Shown: positions 21,362 to 29,811, numbered from the stretch's first letter. The stretch is 64,000 nucleotides of DNA from Variovorax terrae (GCF_022809125.1 NZ_JALGBI010000001.1:1550001-1614000), one strand, 5' to 3'. Translations and numbers: made by a program. Notes: generated by a model not told the origin, from the sequence alone.

Positions 21362-22224
21362 TGCGGACCACCTTCGATGCCCTGGATGCCTGGAGCGGCA
21401 GTTTCATGCCCGACGAAGCCCACGACCAGGACGACGAACGGGTGCGCCGGCGCTACCGCGCCGTCTTCATCTCGGACCTGCACCTGGGCACGCCGGGCTG
21501 CCAGTCCGCCGCGCTGCTGGACTTCCTGAAGGCCTGCCCGAGCGACTACCTGTACCTGGTGGGCGACATCGTGGACGGCTGGCAGCTGCGGCGCAAGTGG
21601 TACTGGCCGCAGTCGCACAACGACGTGGTGCAGAAGCTGCTGCGCCGCGCGCGCAAGGGCTGCCGCGTGGTCTACGTGCCGGGCAACCATGATGAGTTTG
21701 CGCGTGAATTCATTGGCCACCAGTTCGGCGGCATCGAAGTGATCGACGAGGCCGTGCACACCACGGCCGATGGCCGCCGCCTGTGGGTGATCCACGGCGA
21801 CTACTTCGACGGCGTCATCCAGTGCGCCAAATGGCTGGCCTATCTGGGCGACAACCTGTACGAGTTCACGCTCAAGCTCAACCGTTACCTCAACCACCTG
21901 CGCGGGCGCCTCGGCCTGCCTTACTGGTCGCTTTCGGCCTACCTCAAGCAGAAGGTCAAGAAGGCGCTCAACTACGTCACCGACTTCGAGGTGGCGGTGG
22001 CCCAGGAGGCCCGCCGGCGCGGCCACCAGGGCGTGGTCTGCGGCCACATCCACCGCGCCGAGATGCGCGAGATCGGCGGCACGCTGTATTGCAACGACGG
22101 CGACTGGGTGGAGAGCCGCACCGCGCTGGTGGAGCACTTCGACGGCCGGCTGGAGCTGCTGCAGTGGGCCGCCGCGCAGGACAGCCTGGAGCGCCGCGGC
22201 AAGACGGCCGCAGCGGCGCTATGA
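21361..22224 (+). CDS. plcP: PlcP-like metallophosphoesterase (phospholipase C of lipid remodelling; LpxH-like fold)
   Basis: Calcineurin-like phosphoesterase of 287 residues. The two-metal site motifs are all present: FISDLHLG (D39, H41), GDIVDGW (68-74), PGNHDE (108-112), VIHGDYFD and VCGHIHRAEM. The extended pattern RKWYWPQSHNDVVQKLLRRARKG, broken as RKWYWPQSHND and KLLRRARKG, closely resembles rhizobial PlcP, which splits phosphatidylcholine and phosphatidylethanolamine into diacylglycerol under phosphate starvation. An LpxH-type UDP-diacylglucosamine hydrolase is the alternative, but LpxH proteins are shorter and the neighbours fit PlcP. ATG at 21361 overlaps the previous stop by one base. 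Confidence 0.8.
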   Translation: MRTTFDALDAWSGSFMPDEAHDQDDERVRRRYRAVFISDLHLGTPGCQSAALLDFLKACPSDYLYLVGDIVDGWQLRRKWYWPQSHNDVVQKLLRRARKGCRVVYVPGNHDEFAREFIGHQFGGIEVIDEAVHTTADGRRLWVIHGDYFDGVIQCAKWLAYLGDNLYEFTLKLNRYLNHLRGRLGLPYWSLSAYLKQKVKKALNYVTDFEVAVAQEARRRGHQGVVCGHIHRAEMREIGGTLYCNDGDWVESRTALVEHFDGRLELLQWAAAQDSLERRGKTAAAAL

Positions 22225-23312
22225 AGATCGCGCTGATCACCGACGCCTGGATGCCGCAGGTCAACGGCGTGGTGACCACGCTGGTGGAGCTGGTGCGCGA
22301 GCTGGCGCAGGCAGGCTACCAGGTCGAGGTCATCGAGCCCGGGTTGTTCCGCACGCGGCCCTGTCCCGGCTATGCCGGCATCGACCTGGCCGTGCGCCCG
22401 GCGCGCCAGCTCACGGCGCAGCTCGACGCCTTGCAGCCCGAGGCCATCCACATCGCGACCGAAGGGCCGCTGGGCTGGGCGGCGCGCCGCTACTGCCTGC
22501 GGCGCGGCCTGGCGTTCACCACGGCCTTTCACACGAAGTTTCCGGAAATCCTGAACGCGGCGCTCAAGGTGCCGCTGTCCTGGGGCTACGCGCTGTTCCG
22601 GCACTTCCACCGGCCGTCCTCGGGCGTGATGGTGCCCACGCAGGGCGTGCTGCGCATGCTCGAGCGGCGCGGCTTCCGCCATTTGCGCAGCTGGACGCAC
22701 GGGGTCGATACCCGGTTGTTTTCGTTCGAGGCACAGGCCAGCGCGCAGGGACCGATGGGCGCGCTGGCGCGGCCCGTGTCGCTGTTCGTGGGCCGGGTGT
22801 CCTACGAGAAGAACATCGAGGCCTTCCTGCAGATGGATTTTCCCGGCACCAAGGTGGTGTGCGGCATCGGGCCGCTGGAAGCCTCGCTGCGCGAGCGCTA
22901 CCCGCAGGTGCGCTGGCTGGGCGTGCTGCCGCGCGACGAGCTGGCCCGGGTCTATGCGGCGGCAGACCTGTTCGTGTTTCCCAGCCGCTCCGAAACCTTC
23001 GGGCTGGTGATGCTGGAGGCCATGGCCAGCGGCACGCCCGTGGCGGCCTACCCGGTGGACGGGCCGCTGGAGGTGCTGGGGCAGGCCGAGGGCGGCAGCC
23101 GCGGCGGCACCATGCACGAGGACCTGCTGCAGGCCTGCTACAGCGCGCTGGCGATCCCCCGGCACGAGGCCCGGGCCAGGGCATTGGACTTCAACTGGGC
23201 CCAGGCGGCCCAGCTGTTCCGGGACCATCTGGTGCCGGCTCGCCGGGGTGCGCACGCGGGCGCGCCCGTCCAGGAGCATGGCACTGTCACGCCACTGTCA
23301 TCAAATCGGTAA
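22221..23312 (+). CDS. GT4-family glycosyltransferase, Agt-like
   Basis: 363-residue GT-B retaining glycosyltransferase. The N-terminal acceptor domain starts MKIALITDAWMPQVNGVV; the C-terminal donor domain holds FVGRVSYEKNIEAFL and the E-X7-E motif in SETFGLVMLEAMASG. Related enzymes transfer glucose, mannose or glucuronate to diacylglycerol; in several bacteria such an Agt is paired with PlcP and makes glycolipids from the diacylglycerol that PlcP releases. Here it overlaps plcP in ATGA. The sugar donor cannot be read from sequence. The 3' end of the gene contains the Pho box that serves ppk. Confidence 0.82.
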   Translation: MKIALITDAWMPQVNGVVTTLVELVRELAQAGYQVEVIEPGLFRTRPCPGYAGIDLAVRPARQLTAQLDALQPEAIHIATEGPLGWAARRYCLRRGLAFTTAFHTKFPEILNAALKVPLSWGYALFRHFHRPSSGVMVPTQGVLRMLERRGFRHLRSWTHGVDTRLFSFEAQASAQGPMGALARPVSLFVGRVSYEKNIEAFLQMDFPGTKVVCGIGPLEASLRERYPQVRWLGVLPRDELARVYAAADLFVFPSRSETFGLVMLEAMASGTPVAAYPVDGPLEVLGQAEGGSRGGTMHEDLLQACYSALAIPRHEARARALDFNWAQAAQLFRDHLVPARRGAHAGAPVQEHGTVTPLSSNR

Positions 23313-23325
23313 AAAATCTGTCACA
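23285..23325 (+). promoter_or_regulatory. Pho box upstream of ppk
   Basis: TGTCACG (23285-23291), CCAC, TGTCATC (23296-23302) form a pair at 11-base pitch; a third element TGTCACA is at 23319-23325. The first pair lies inside the last codons of the glycosyltransferase gene; ppk starts at 23354. Confidence 0.78.
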
Positions 23326-23353
23326 AATACATTTCCTGTAGTCTGTGCTGACA

Positions 23354-25468
23354 ATGCCTGCTCCCAACGCTGTCCAGCCGCCCGCGGCCGCACCTGTCAC
23401 GGTTCCATTTCTGGATCGCGATCACAGCATCCTGGCCTTCAATGAGCGGGTGCTCGACTGGGCGCATCGCCCCGACGTGCCCTTGCTGGAGCGCCTGCGC
23501 TTCCTGTGCATCGTGTCGTCCAACCTCGACGAGTTCTTCGAGGTCCGCGCCGCGCCGCACCTGACGGCGCTGCAGAACAACGACCGCAAGGGGCTGTACA
23601 CGGTCGAGTCGTTCACCGCGCTGGCCGCCGCGGCCCACGAGCTGGTGGACCGGCAGTACGCGCTGTACAACGACGACCTGATGCCCACGTTCGAGAAGCA
23701 TGGCATCAAGATCGTCTCGCACGGCGAGCGCCATCTGGCGCAGCGCCGCTGGGTCAAGGACTACTTCGAACGCGAAGTGCGCCCGCTGCTGATCCCGGTG
23801 GGCCTGGACCCGGCGCACCCGTTCCCGCAGGTTGCCAACAAATCGCTGAACTTCATCGTGCGCCTGAGCGGCCGCGACGCCTTCGGGCGCGAGAACGACA
23901 TCGCCATCGTCAAGGTGCCGCGTGTGCTGCCGCGCCTGATCCGCATGCCCGACAAGGTGTCGGACCACAAGACGCTGTTCGTCTCCCTGTCCAGCGTCAT
24001 CCGGGCGCATCTGGCCGAGCTGTTCCCGGGCCGCGAGGTCGGGCAGTTCTCGCAGTTCCGCGTGACGCGCCATTCCGACCTGGCCGTCGACGAGGACGAC
24101 GTGCAGAACCTGCGCACCGCGCTGCGCCAGGGCCTGCAGCACCGCCACTACGGCCAGGCCGTGCGGCTGGAGGTCTCGGCCGGCTGCTCCGAGCACCTGT
24201 CGAGCTTTCTCCTCAAGCAGTTCAATCTTCCCGCGCAGGCGCTGTACCGCGTGCACGGCCCGGTGAACCTGGTGCGCCTGACGCAGCTGGTGGACCTGGT
24301 CGACGAGCCGCGGCTGCGCTTTGCGCCCTACAAACCCTGCTACCCGGTGCAGCTGATGCCGGGCCAGTCGTTCTTCGACCAGCTGACGCAGGGCGACGTG
24401 CTGATCCACCAGCCGTTCGAGAGCTTCGATGGTGTTCTGGCCTTCCTGCGCGAGGCGGTGAACGACCCGCAGGTGCTGGCGATCAAGCAGACCATCTACC
24501 GCACCGGCGCCGACTCGGCGCTGATGGACCTGCTGCGCGAAGCCGTTCGCCGCGGCAAGGAGGTCACCGCGGTGGTGGAGCTCAAGGCGCGCTTCGACGA
24601 GGAAGCCAACATCAACTGGGCCGAGATGCTGGAGTCGATCGGCGCCCAGGTGGTCTATGGCGTGGTGGGGCTCAAGACCCATGCCAAGATGCTGCTGGTC
24701 ACGCGCCGCGAGGGCCGGCAGCTGCGGCGCTATGCCCACCTGTCCACCGGCAACTACAACCCGCGCACGGCCCGGCTGTACACCGACCTGAGCTATCTCA
24801 CGGCCGATCCGCTGCTGACGGCCGACATCGAGAATGTGTTCGTGCACCTGGCCAGCCAGAGCCGGCTGCCCCGGCTCAACCGGCTGTGGCTGGCGCCGTT
24901 TCACCTGCACCGCAAGCTGATCGAGAAGATCGACGCGCTGGGTGCGGCCGCCGCGCAGGGCCAGCCGGCGCGCATCGTGGCCAAGATGAATGCCCTGACC
25001 GACGAGGCTCTGATGCTCGCGCTGGTGCGCGCGGGCCAGCGCGGCGTGAAGATCGATCTGATTGTGCGTGGCGCCTGCATGCTGCCCGCGCAACTGCCGG
25101 GCATCACCGCCAACATCCGGGTGCGCTCGGTGATCGGGCGCTTCCTGGAGCATTCGCGCGTGTTCTATTTCCGCTGCGCGGATCAGGAAGACCTGTACCT
25201 CTCCAGCGCCGACTGGATGAACCGCAACATGCTACGTCGCGTCGAACTGGCCTGGCCCGTGACCGACGCTGCGCTGCGCCAGCGCATCATCGACGAATGC
25301 TTGGTGGCCTACCTGCACGACGGCCTGGACGCCTGGGACCTCGGGCCCGACGGCACCTACACGCGGGTTGGTTCCGGAGACCGGCAGCCGGGCCATGGCG
25401 CGCAGGCCGCCTTGATGGACCGCTATGGCGCCCGCGAGGGCGCGGGCGACGAAGCCTCATGGATCTGA
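23354..25468 (+). CDS. ppk: Polyphosphate kinase 1
   Basis: Polymerises the gamma-phosphate of ATP into polyphosphate through a phospho-His intermediate, at the membrane. The 704-residue product (E. coli 688) has the four-domain PPK1 layout: N domain (FLDRDHSILAFNERVLDWA), head domain (SSNLDEFFEVRAA), and the two C-terminal phospholipase-D-like domains carrying GLKTHAKMLLV (candidate phospho-His) and YAHLSTGNYNPRTARLYTD. ATG at 23354 is preferred to a GTG nine bases earlier. A strong Pho box lies just upstream. It overlaps the sixA-like gene by 10 bases. Confidence 0.95.
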   Translation: MPAPNAVQPPAAAPVTVPFLDRDHSILAFNERVLDWAHRPDVPLLERLRFLCIVSSNLDEFFEVRAAPHLTALQNNDRKGLYTVESFTALAAAAHELVDRQYALYNDDLMPTFEKHGIKIVSHGERHLAQRRWVKDYFEREVRPLLIPVGLDPAHPFPQVANKSLNFIVRLSGRDAFGRENDIAIVKVPRVLPRLIRMPDKVSDHKTLFVSLSSVIRAHLAELFPGREVGQFSQFRVTRHSDLAVDEDDVQNLRTALRQGLQHRHYGQAVRLEVSAGCSEHLSSFLLKQFNLPAQALYRVHGPVNLVRLTQLVDLVDEPRLRFAPYKPCYPVQLMPGQSFFDQLTQGDVLIHQPFESFDGVLAFLREAVNDPQVLAIKQTIYRTGADSALMDLLREAVRRGKEVTAVVELKARFDEEANINWAEMLESIGAQVVYGVVGLKTHAKMLLVTRREGRQLRRYAHLSTGNYNPRTARLYTDLSYLTADPLLTADIENVFVHLASQSRLPRLNRLWLAPFHLHRKLIEKIDALGAAAAQGQPARIVAKMNALTDEALMLALVRAGQRGVKIDLIVRGACMLPAQLPGITANIRVRSVIGRFLEHSRVFYFRCADQEDLYLSSADWMNRNMLRRVELAWPVTDAALRQRIIDECLVAYLHDGLDAWDLGPDGTYTRVGSGDRQPGHGAQAALMDRYGAREGAGDEASWI

Positions 25469-25920
25469 TCCTCTGGCGCCACGCGGAAGCCGAAGAGTGG
25501 GCCGAAGGCTGCGATGACCGGGCGCGCTCGCTGACTTCTCGCGGCGAGAAGCAGGCCGCGCGCATGGCCGGCTGGCTGGACCGGCAACTGCCCGAAGGCG
25601 CGCGCATCCTGGTCAGCCCGGCGCGCCGCGCCGAGCAGACGGCCCTCGCGCTGGGCCGCAAGTACAAGCTGCGGCCGGAGCTGGCGCCCGATGCCACGGC
25701 GGCTCAATTGCTGGAGCTGGTTCAATGGCCGGCCGGCAAGGGAACGGTGCTGGTGGTGGGGCACCAGCCCACGCTCGGCCAGGTCATTGCGCAGCTGCTG
25801 GCGCTCCAGGAGTCCGAATGCTCGGTCAAGAAGGGCGCCGTCTGGTGGCTGCGCAACCGCGACCGCGAGGGCTCGTCCCAGACGGTGGTGGTGACGGTGC
25901 AGTCGCCCGAGGTGCTGTAG
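25459..25920 (+). CDS. sixA: SixA-like phosphohistidine phosphatase
   Basis: Histidine-phosphatase superfamily member of 153 residues with the RHA catalytic motif at the very start (LILWRHAEAE), the second Arg in LVSPARRAEQTA, and the C-terminal VVGHQPTLGQ His. E. coli SixA removes phosphate from His on phosphotransfer proteins. Here the gene overlaps ppk by 10 bases, and PPK1 works through a phospho-His, so a role tied to polyphosphate metabolism is possible but not shown. The stop is followed after 23 bases by a convergent gene. Confidence 0.86.
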   Translation: MDLILWRHAEAEEWAEGCDDRARSLTSRGEKQAARMAGWLDRQLPEGARILVSPARRAEQTALALGRKYKLRPELAPDATAAQLLELVQWPAGKGTVLVVGHQPTLGQVIAQLLALQESECSVKKGAVWWLRNRDREGSSQTVVVTVQSPEVL

Positions 25921-25943
25921 GGCAGGGCGTCCGTTCGCCGCGC

Positions 25944-26336
25944 TCAGGACTGGCTGGGGCGGCCGGTCTTGATGGCCGGGACGGCCTGCAGCGCCGCGAG
26001 GAAGGCGCTGTCGGACATGGCGGCCAGCGCCTTGATGCCGGCGCGCAGCACTTCACTCTTCTTGGCCGGGTGCGCCAGCTTGGCGGCGCGCTGCTTCAGT
26101 TCGTCGAGCACACCGTATTCGATCTTGGGAATGGTGAAACTGTCACGCACCAGCTTGGGCTTCTTGGCCTTGGCGGGCTTGTCGGCCTTGGGCTCGGCAA
26201 AGGCCTTGGCCAGCGGGGCCTTGGCTTTGGCCGGAGCCGCGGCAGGCTTGGCCGGTGCGCTGGCCTTGGGGGCCGCCTTGGTGGATTTTGCGGGAGCCGG
26301 GAGTTTGCGGGCGACGGGCTGTTTGGCTGCGGGCAT
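25944..26336 (-). CDS. Ribbon-helix-helix-like DNA-binding protein with Lys/Ala/Pro-rich tail
   Basis: 130 residues in two parts. Residues 1-62 are almost only Ala, Lys and Pro (histone H1-like, probably disordered and strongly basic). Residues 63-120 form a compact domain: KLVRDSFTIPKIEY, a helix GVLDELKQRAAKL, and a second helix KKSEVLRAGIKALAAM, a strand-helix-helix pattern like RHH repressors. A perfect 10-bp inverted repeat lies 18-44 bases upstream of the start, so autoregulation is likely. It lies between ppk-sixA and ppx. The molecular function is unknown; a nucleoid-associated or polyphosphate-binding role is speculative. Confidence 0.75.
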   Translation of the reverse strand: MPAAKQPVARKLPAPAKSTKAAPKASAPAKPAAAPAKAKAPLAKAFAEPKADKPAKAKKPKLVRDSFTIPKIEYGVLDELKQRAAKLAHPAKKSEVLRAGIKALAAMSDSAFLAALQAVPAIKTGRPSQS

Positions 26337-26353
26337 GGAAAGGGTCCTTGGTG

Positions 26354-26380
26354 AAACGGTATATACAGTTTATACCGTTT
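26354..26380 (-). promoter_or_regulatory. Perfect 10-bp palindromic operator before the RHH-like gene
   Basis: AAACGGTATA (26354-26363) and TATACCGTTT (26371-26380) are exact inverse complements around a 7-base spacer. The site includes TATA-type -10 sequences on the minus strand and starts 18 bases before the start codon, so a bound repressor would block transcription. Confidence 0.8.
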
Positions 26381-26396
26381 GAATCCACGGGGCAAC

Positions 26397-27896
26397 TCAG
26401 CAGCCCGCGAGCTGCAGTGTCCAGGGTGTCTTCTGCCAGGCCAGCACCTCTTCGCGCAGCAGGTGGGCCGATTGCGGATAGGTGTCGGCCCAACCCGGCC
26501 GGCAGGTCAGCAGCAGCCGGTGGTCGGCGCCCGGGGTTGCTTCGAGCTGCAGGCCCTTAAGGTCAGGGTCGCGCCGCGCATGGCAGAGGATGACGGCGAG
26601 CCGCAGGCACAGCAACTGGCCTACGAACACGGCGTCCTCGAAGTCCACGATCAGCTTGCGCAGCTTGCCGCGGTGGCCGAGCACCAGCAGGCTGAGGTGG
26701 TGCAGCTCGGGCAGGGCGAAGCCCGGCGCATCGGCGTTGTCCAGGATGTAGGCGCCATGCTTGTGGTAGTCGCTATGGGAGATCAGGCAGCCAATCTCAT
26801 GCAGCTGCGCTGCCCAGTCGAGCTTGCGCTGCAGCCGCGCCAGTTCGTTCGCCGTATCGCCGGCGCGCAGCTGGCGGAGCAACTGGTGGGCGACCCGGCC
26901 GACCCGCTGGGCCTGGGCGGCGTCGACGTCGAACTTGCTGGCCAGCCGCTGAACGGTGGTCGTGCGCAGATCGGTCTGTTCCTGGTCGCGGTCCAGCAGG
27001 TCGTACAGCACGCCGTGGCGCAGGGCGCCCTGGGCCGCCTGCATCTGGTCCATGCCGAGCAGGTCGAACACCGCGCGCAGCACGCAGAGGCCGCCACCGA
27101 TGACGGCGCGGCGGTCTTCCTTCACGCCGTCCAGGCGCAGCCGGTCCGCGCTGCGCGCGGCGAGCAGGCGCTCGAGCAGCCAGTTCAGCCCGTCGCGGGT
27201 GACGGCGCCTTCGGGCCAGCCGGCGGCCGTGAGCGCATCGCCGACCGCGCCGATGGTGCCGGACGAGCCGTAGGCCACGTCCCAGGTGTCGCGCCGGTAG
27301 ACGCTGAGCGCTTCGTCGAGCACGGCCTTGGCGGCGATTTCCGCCATCTGGAAGGCATGCGGGGTGAACTGGCCGTCGGGGAAATACTTCATGGACCAGG
27401 CCACGCTGCCGACGCGGTAGGACTCCATCACGCGCGCGTCGAAGGCCTGGCCCAGGATCAGCTCGGTCGAGCGTCCGCCGATGTCCACCACCAGGCGGCG
27501 CTCGTCCGACTGCGGCAGTAGGTGGGCCACGCCCTGGTAGATCAGCCGGGCTTCTTCCCGGCCCGGGATCACGTCGATCGGAAAGCCCAGCACCTGGTGG
27601 GCGCGCTCCAGGAATTCATCGCGGTTGCGCGCTTCGCGCAGGGTCTGCGTGGCAACGGCGCGCACCTGCGACTTGCGAAAGCCCGCCAGGCGCTCGCCGA
27701 ACCGGGCCAGGCAATCCCAGCCGCGCTGCATGGCATCCAGGGTGAGGTTGCGCTCGGCGTCGAGCCCGTTGCCCTGGCGGACGGTTTCCTTGAGGTACTC
27801 GGTGCGGTGGATCTGACCGTGATCCAGGCGGCCTATTTCGAGGCGAAAGCTGTTGGAGCCCAGGTCCACAGCGGCGAGGCGAGTTCCGTTTTGCAT
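26397..27896 (-). CDS. ppx: Exopolyphosphatase / pppGpp phosphohydrolase (Ppx-GppA)
   Basis: ASKHA-fold phosphatase of 499 residues that removes terminal phosphates from polyphosphate and, in GppA relatives, pppGpp. The first phosphate loop is AAVDLGSNSFRLEIG at the N-terminus; the second is VVDIGGRSTELILG; the C-terminal HD-like region shows LHEIGCLISHSDYHKHGAYI. ATG at 27896 (MQNGTRLAAVDLG) is chosen over upstream frame. The length falls between E. coli Ppx (513) and GppA (494), so the substrate cannot be decided. It is transcribed towards ppk, an unusual convergent arrangement of the synthesis and breakdown genes. Confidence 0.92.
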   Translation of the reverse strand: MQNGTRLAAVDLGSNSFRLEIGRLDHGQIHRTEYLKETVRQGNGLDAERNLTLDAMQRGWDCLARFGERLAGFRKSQVRAVATQTLREARNRDEFLERAHQVLGFPIDVIPGREEARLIYQGVAHLLPQSDERRLVVDIGGRSTELILGQAFDARVMESYRVGSVAWSMKYFPDGQFTPHAFQMAEIAAKAVLDEALSVYRRDTWDVAYGSSGTIGAVGDALTAAGWPEGAVTRDGLNWLLERLLAARSADRLRLDGVKEDRRAVIGGGLCVLRAVFDLLGMDQMQAAQGALRHGVLYDLLDRDQEQTDLRTTTVQRLASKFDVDAAQAQRVGRVAHQLLRQLRAGDTANELARLQRKLDWAAQLHEIGCLISHSDYHKHGAYILDNADAPGFALPELHHLSLLVLGHRGKLRKLIVDFEDAVFVGQLLCLRLAVILCHARRDPDLKGLQLEATPGADHRLLLTCRPGWADTYPQSAHLLREEVLAWQKTPWTLQLAGC

Positions 27897-27964
27897 GAAT
27901 GAGTTTCGTTTGCCGGAGGCAGCATAGCATTCACGCGGAATTCGCATGGCCGAGACAGAGCCGT

Positions 27965-29113
27965 TCAGCCGACGACGCGGCCGTCCGTGGTCAGCATGCT
28001 CTGCGTGACGTAGGTGCCGCTGCGGCGCTGGGGGTTGAAACTGATGCGGTAGCCGCCTACGTCCAGGCTGGCGCGGCGCTGGAAGGCGGCCAGTGCGTTC
28101 TGGCGCGTGAGGGCGCCGTCCAGGTCGTTCAGCACCTCGTAGGTGTAGCGCGCGGCGATGAAGCCGGCCAGGCTCAGCGAAGTGGGGGCTTCGTCAAACA
28201 GCCGCGCCAGCGTTTCGCGGTAGGCGCGCACCACCGGCAGGCTGGCCGTGACCATGGGGACGGCCTGCGTCACGATGACCGGGGTGTTGCGGGCCGCGCC
28301 CATCTGTGCCATGGTCTGGAGGTTGACGTCGGCCAGCGCCACCACATAGCGTTGGCGCGCCTGCTTTTCCAGGCCCTGGGTGAATTGCACCAGCTCCGGC
28401 GTGCCGCCCACGAACAGCAGGATGGCCGGGGTGTCCTGCTTGAGGCGCTGCCCCAGCGCCTTGAGGTCGCTCTCGGGCCGCAGCGACAACAGCTTGAGCT
28501 TCATGCTGGCAGCGATGCGCTCCACGTCTTCCCGATAGAGCGTCTGCTCGTGGGCCGAGGCGTAGATGGCGCCGAGCTCCTGCACGCCCATGATGGAGAG
28601 CGATTTCAGCGCGTGGCCGATCTGCTCCTGGCGCGCCGCGAAGATGGGGAAGGTGCGCTCGTCAACCTCCACGCTGGAGTTCTGCAGCCAGGGCGCCGCA
28701 TGCGCGATGCCGAGGTTGTCCTGGCGCAGCAGCGCCGCCACCTGGCCGGCCAGCGGATCGCCGACGGTGCCCGAGAGGGCCACGCAGGCCGGGTTGTCCC
28801 GGATCTGGCCGAGCGCCGCGCGCGCGCCGGCGGCGCTGCCGTCGGTTTCGATCGACAGGTGCTGGACGGGACGGCCGCGCAGGCCGCCCCGGGCATTGAT
28901 GTCCTGCCAGGCGGCACGCGAGCCGACCAGGAAGTCACGCGACACGTCCTGCTGCCCGGGCGACATGTCGACGATCTGGGCCACGATCGCCTGGCGGGAA
29001 GGAGGGGGCGTCTTGCCCGGCTGGGCCCGGACGGCGGCCGCGGTGCCGGCGGCCATCGCGGCGGCGCATTGCAGGAGCTTGCGCCGGTTCAGGGGCTGTA
29101 GGTGCAAAGCCAA
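27965..29113 (-). CDS. Periplasmic ABC-type substrate-binding protein (branched-chain amino acid type)
   Basis: 382 residues. The N-terminal export signal NRRKLLQCAAAMAAGTAAA has a twin Arg that could be Tat or Sec. The mature part follows the Peripla_BP_6 pattern of bilobed binding proteins (QIVDMSPGQQDVSRDFLVG, ALSGTVGDPLAGQVAALL, VVALADVNLQTMAQMG, GFIAARYTYEVLND). TTG at 29113 is preferred because CGGAG precedes it at good spacing; a GTG at 29182 would run through a family A repeat. No permease or ATPase genes are adjacent, so it is an orphan. The ligand is unknown. Confidence 0.78.
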   Translation of the reverse strand: MALHLQPLNRRKLLQCAAAMAAGTAAAVRAQPGKTPPPSRQAIVAQIVDMSPGQQDVSRDFLVGSRAAWQDINARGGLRGRPVQHLSIETDGSAAGARAALGQIRDNPACVALSGTVGDPLAGQVAALLRQDNLGIAHAAPWLQNSSVEVDERTFPIFAARQEQIGHALKSLSIMGVQELGAIYASAHEQTLYREDVERIAASMKLKLLSLRPESDLKALGQRLKQDTPAILLFVGGTPELVQFTQGLEKQARQRYVVALADVNLQTMAQMGAARNTPVIVTQAVPMVTASLPVVRAYRETLARLFDEAPTSLSLAGFIAARYTYEVLNDLDGALTRQNALAAFQRRASLDVGGYRISFNPQRRSGTYVTQSMLTTDGRVVG

Positions 29114-29150
29114 GGCATTCTCCGTCGCGAAAGGAAGAGGGGTGAACAAG

Positions 29151-29205
29151 TTGCTGCGAAATTGATAGCGCCTCCGGTCCACCTGTTGCGGACTGGAGGC
29201 CTGAA
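29151..29205 (+). repeat. Family A dispersed repeat, copy 5, intergenic
   Basis: Forward copy: AATTGATAGC core edge, then GGTCCACCTGTTGCGGACTG and GAGGCCTGAAAG. It lies upstream of the orphan binding-protein gene. Confidence 0.55.
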
Positions 29206-29245
29206 AGATGCTTGAAATACACGGCCGCGGGACGGCCGGCCGGTT

Positions 29246-29725
29246 TCAGCGGCGGGGCGGCATCAGCACGCGGTCCACCACGTGGACCACGCCGTTGGTG
29301 GCGGCGACATCGGGGGTCTGCACCATGGCTTCTTCGACGGTGACGAAATCCCCGGCCTTGGCCAGGGAGACGTCGGCGCCGTTGACCGTCTTGACCGAGG
29401 CGGTCTTGATGTTGGCGGCCATCAGCTTGGCCGGCACCACGTGGTAGTTCAGCACGGCCTTGAGGTTGGCCGGATTGTTGGCGAGATCGTCCAGGGTCTT
29501 GGCGGGAACGGCCTTGAAGGCGTCATTGCTGGGGGCGAACACGGTGAACGGGCCCGTGCCCTTGAGCGTGTCGGTCAGGCCGGCCTTGGCGATCAGGCCG
29601 TTGAGCGTGCTCAGCGACGGCGTGGCGGCGATGGTGTCGGCCACCGAGACCGGCGCGGGCTGGGTGGCGCAGCCGGCCATGAAGGCCGCGGTGGCGGCAA
29701 TGAACAGAATTCGGCGGTTCAGCAT
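29246..29725 (-). CDS. Fasciclin-domain lipoprotein
   Basis: 159 residues: a lipoprotein signal with lipobox FMAGC (Cys 19), then one FAS1 domain showing the two conserved boxes, GTGPFTVFAPSNDAFKAVP and GVVHVVDRVLMPP, with the YHVVPAKL segment between. FAS1 lipoproteins are cell-surface adhesion or matrix-binding proteins. The gene is divergent from pstS, and a Pho box in its own orientation lies about 70 bases upstream, suggesting it is induced on phosphate starvation. The function in that response is not known. Confidence 0.9.
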   Translation of the reverse strand: MLNRRILFIAATAAFMAGCATQPAPVSVADTIAATPSLSTLNGLIAKAGLTDTLKGTGPFTVFAPSNDAFKAVPAKTLDDLANNPANLKAVLNYHVVPAKLMAANIKTASVKTVNGADVSLAKAGDFVTVEEAMVQTPDVAATNGVVHVVDRVLMPPRR

Positions 29726-29793
29726 CGGAGGTTCTCCTGTTTGAAAAGATGGCAGGAGCGTAGGGGGCGTGTGTGACTGTCATGTGAATGATT

Positions 29794-29811
29794 GATGACA
29801 TTTTCATGACT
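29794..29811 (-). promoter_or_regulatory. Pho box for the fasciclin gene
   Basis: On the minus strand AGTCATG (29811-29805), AAAA, TGTCATC (29800-29794): two heptamers at 11-base pitch, about 70 bases before the fasciclin start codon. Confidence 0.65.
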
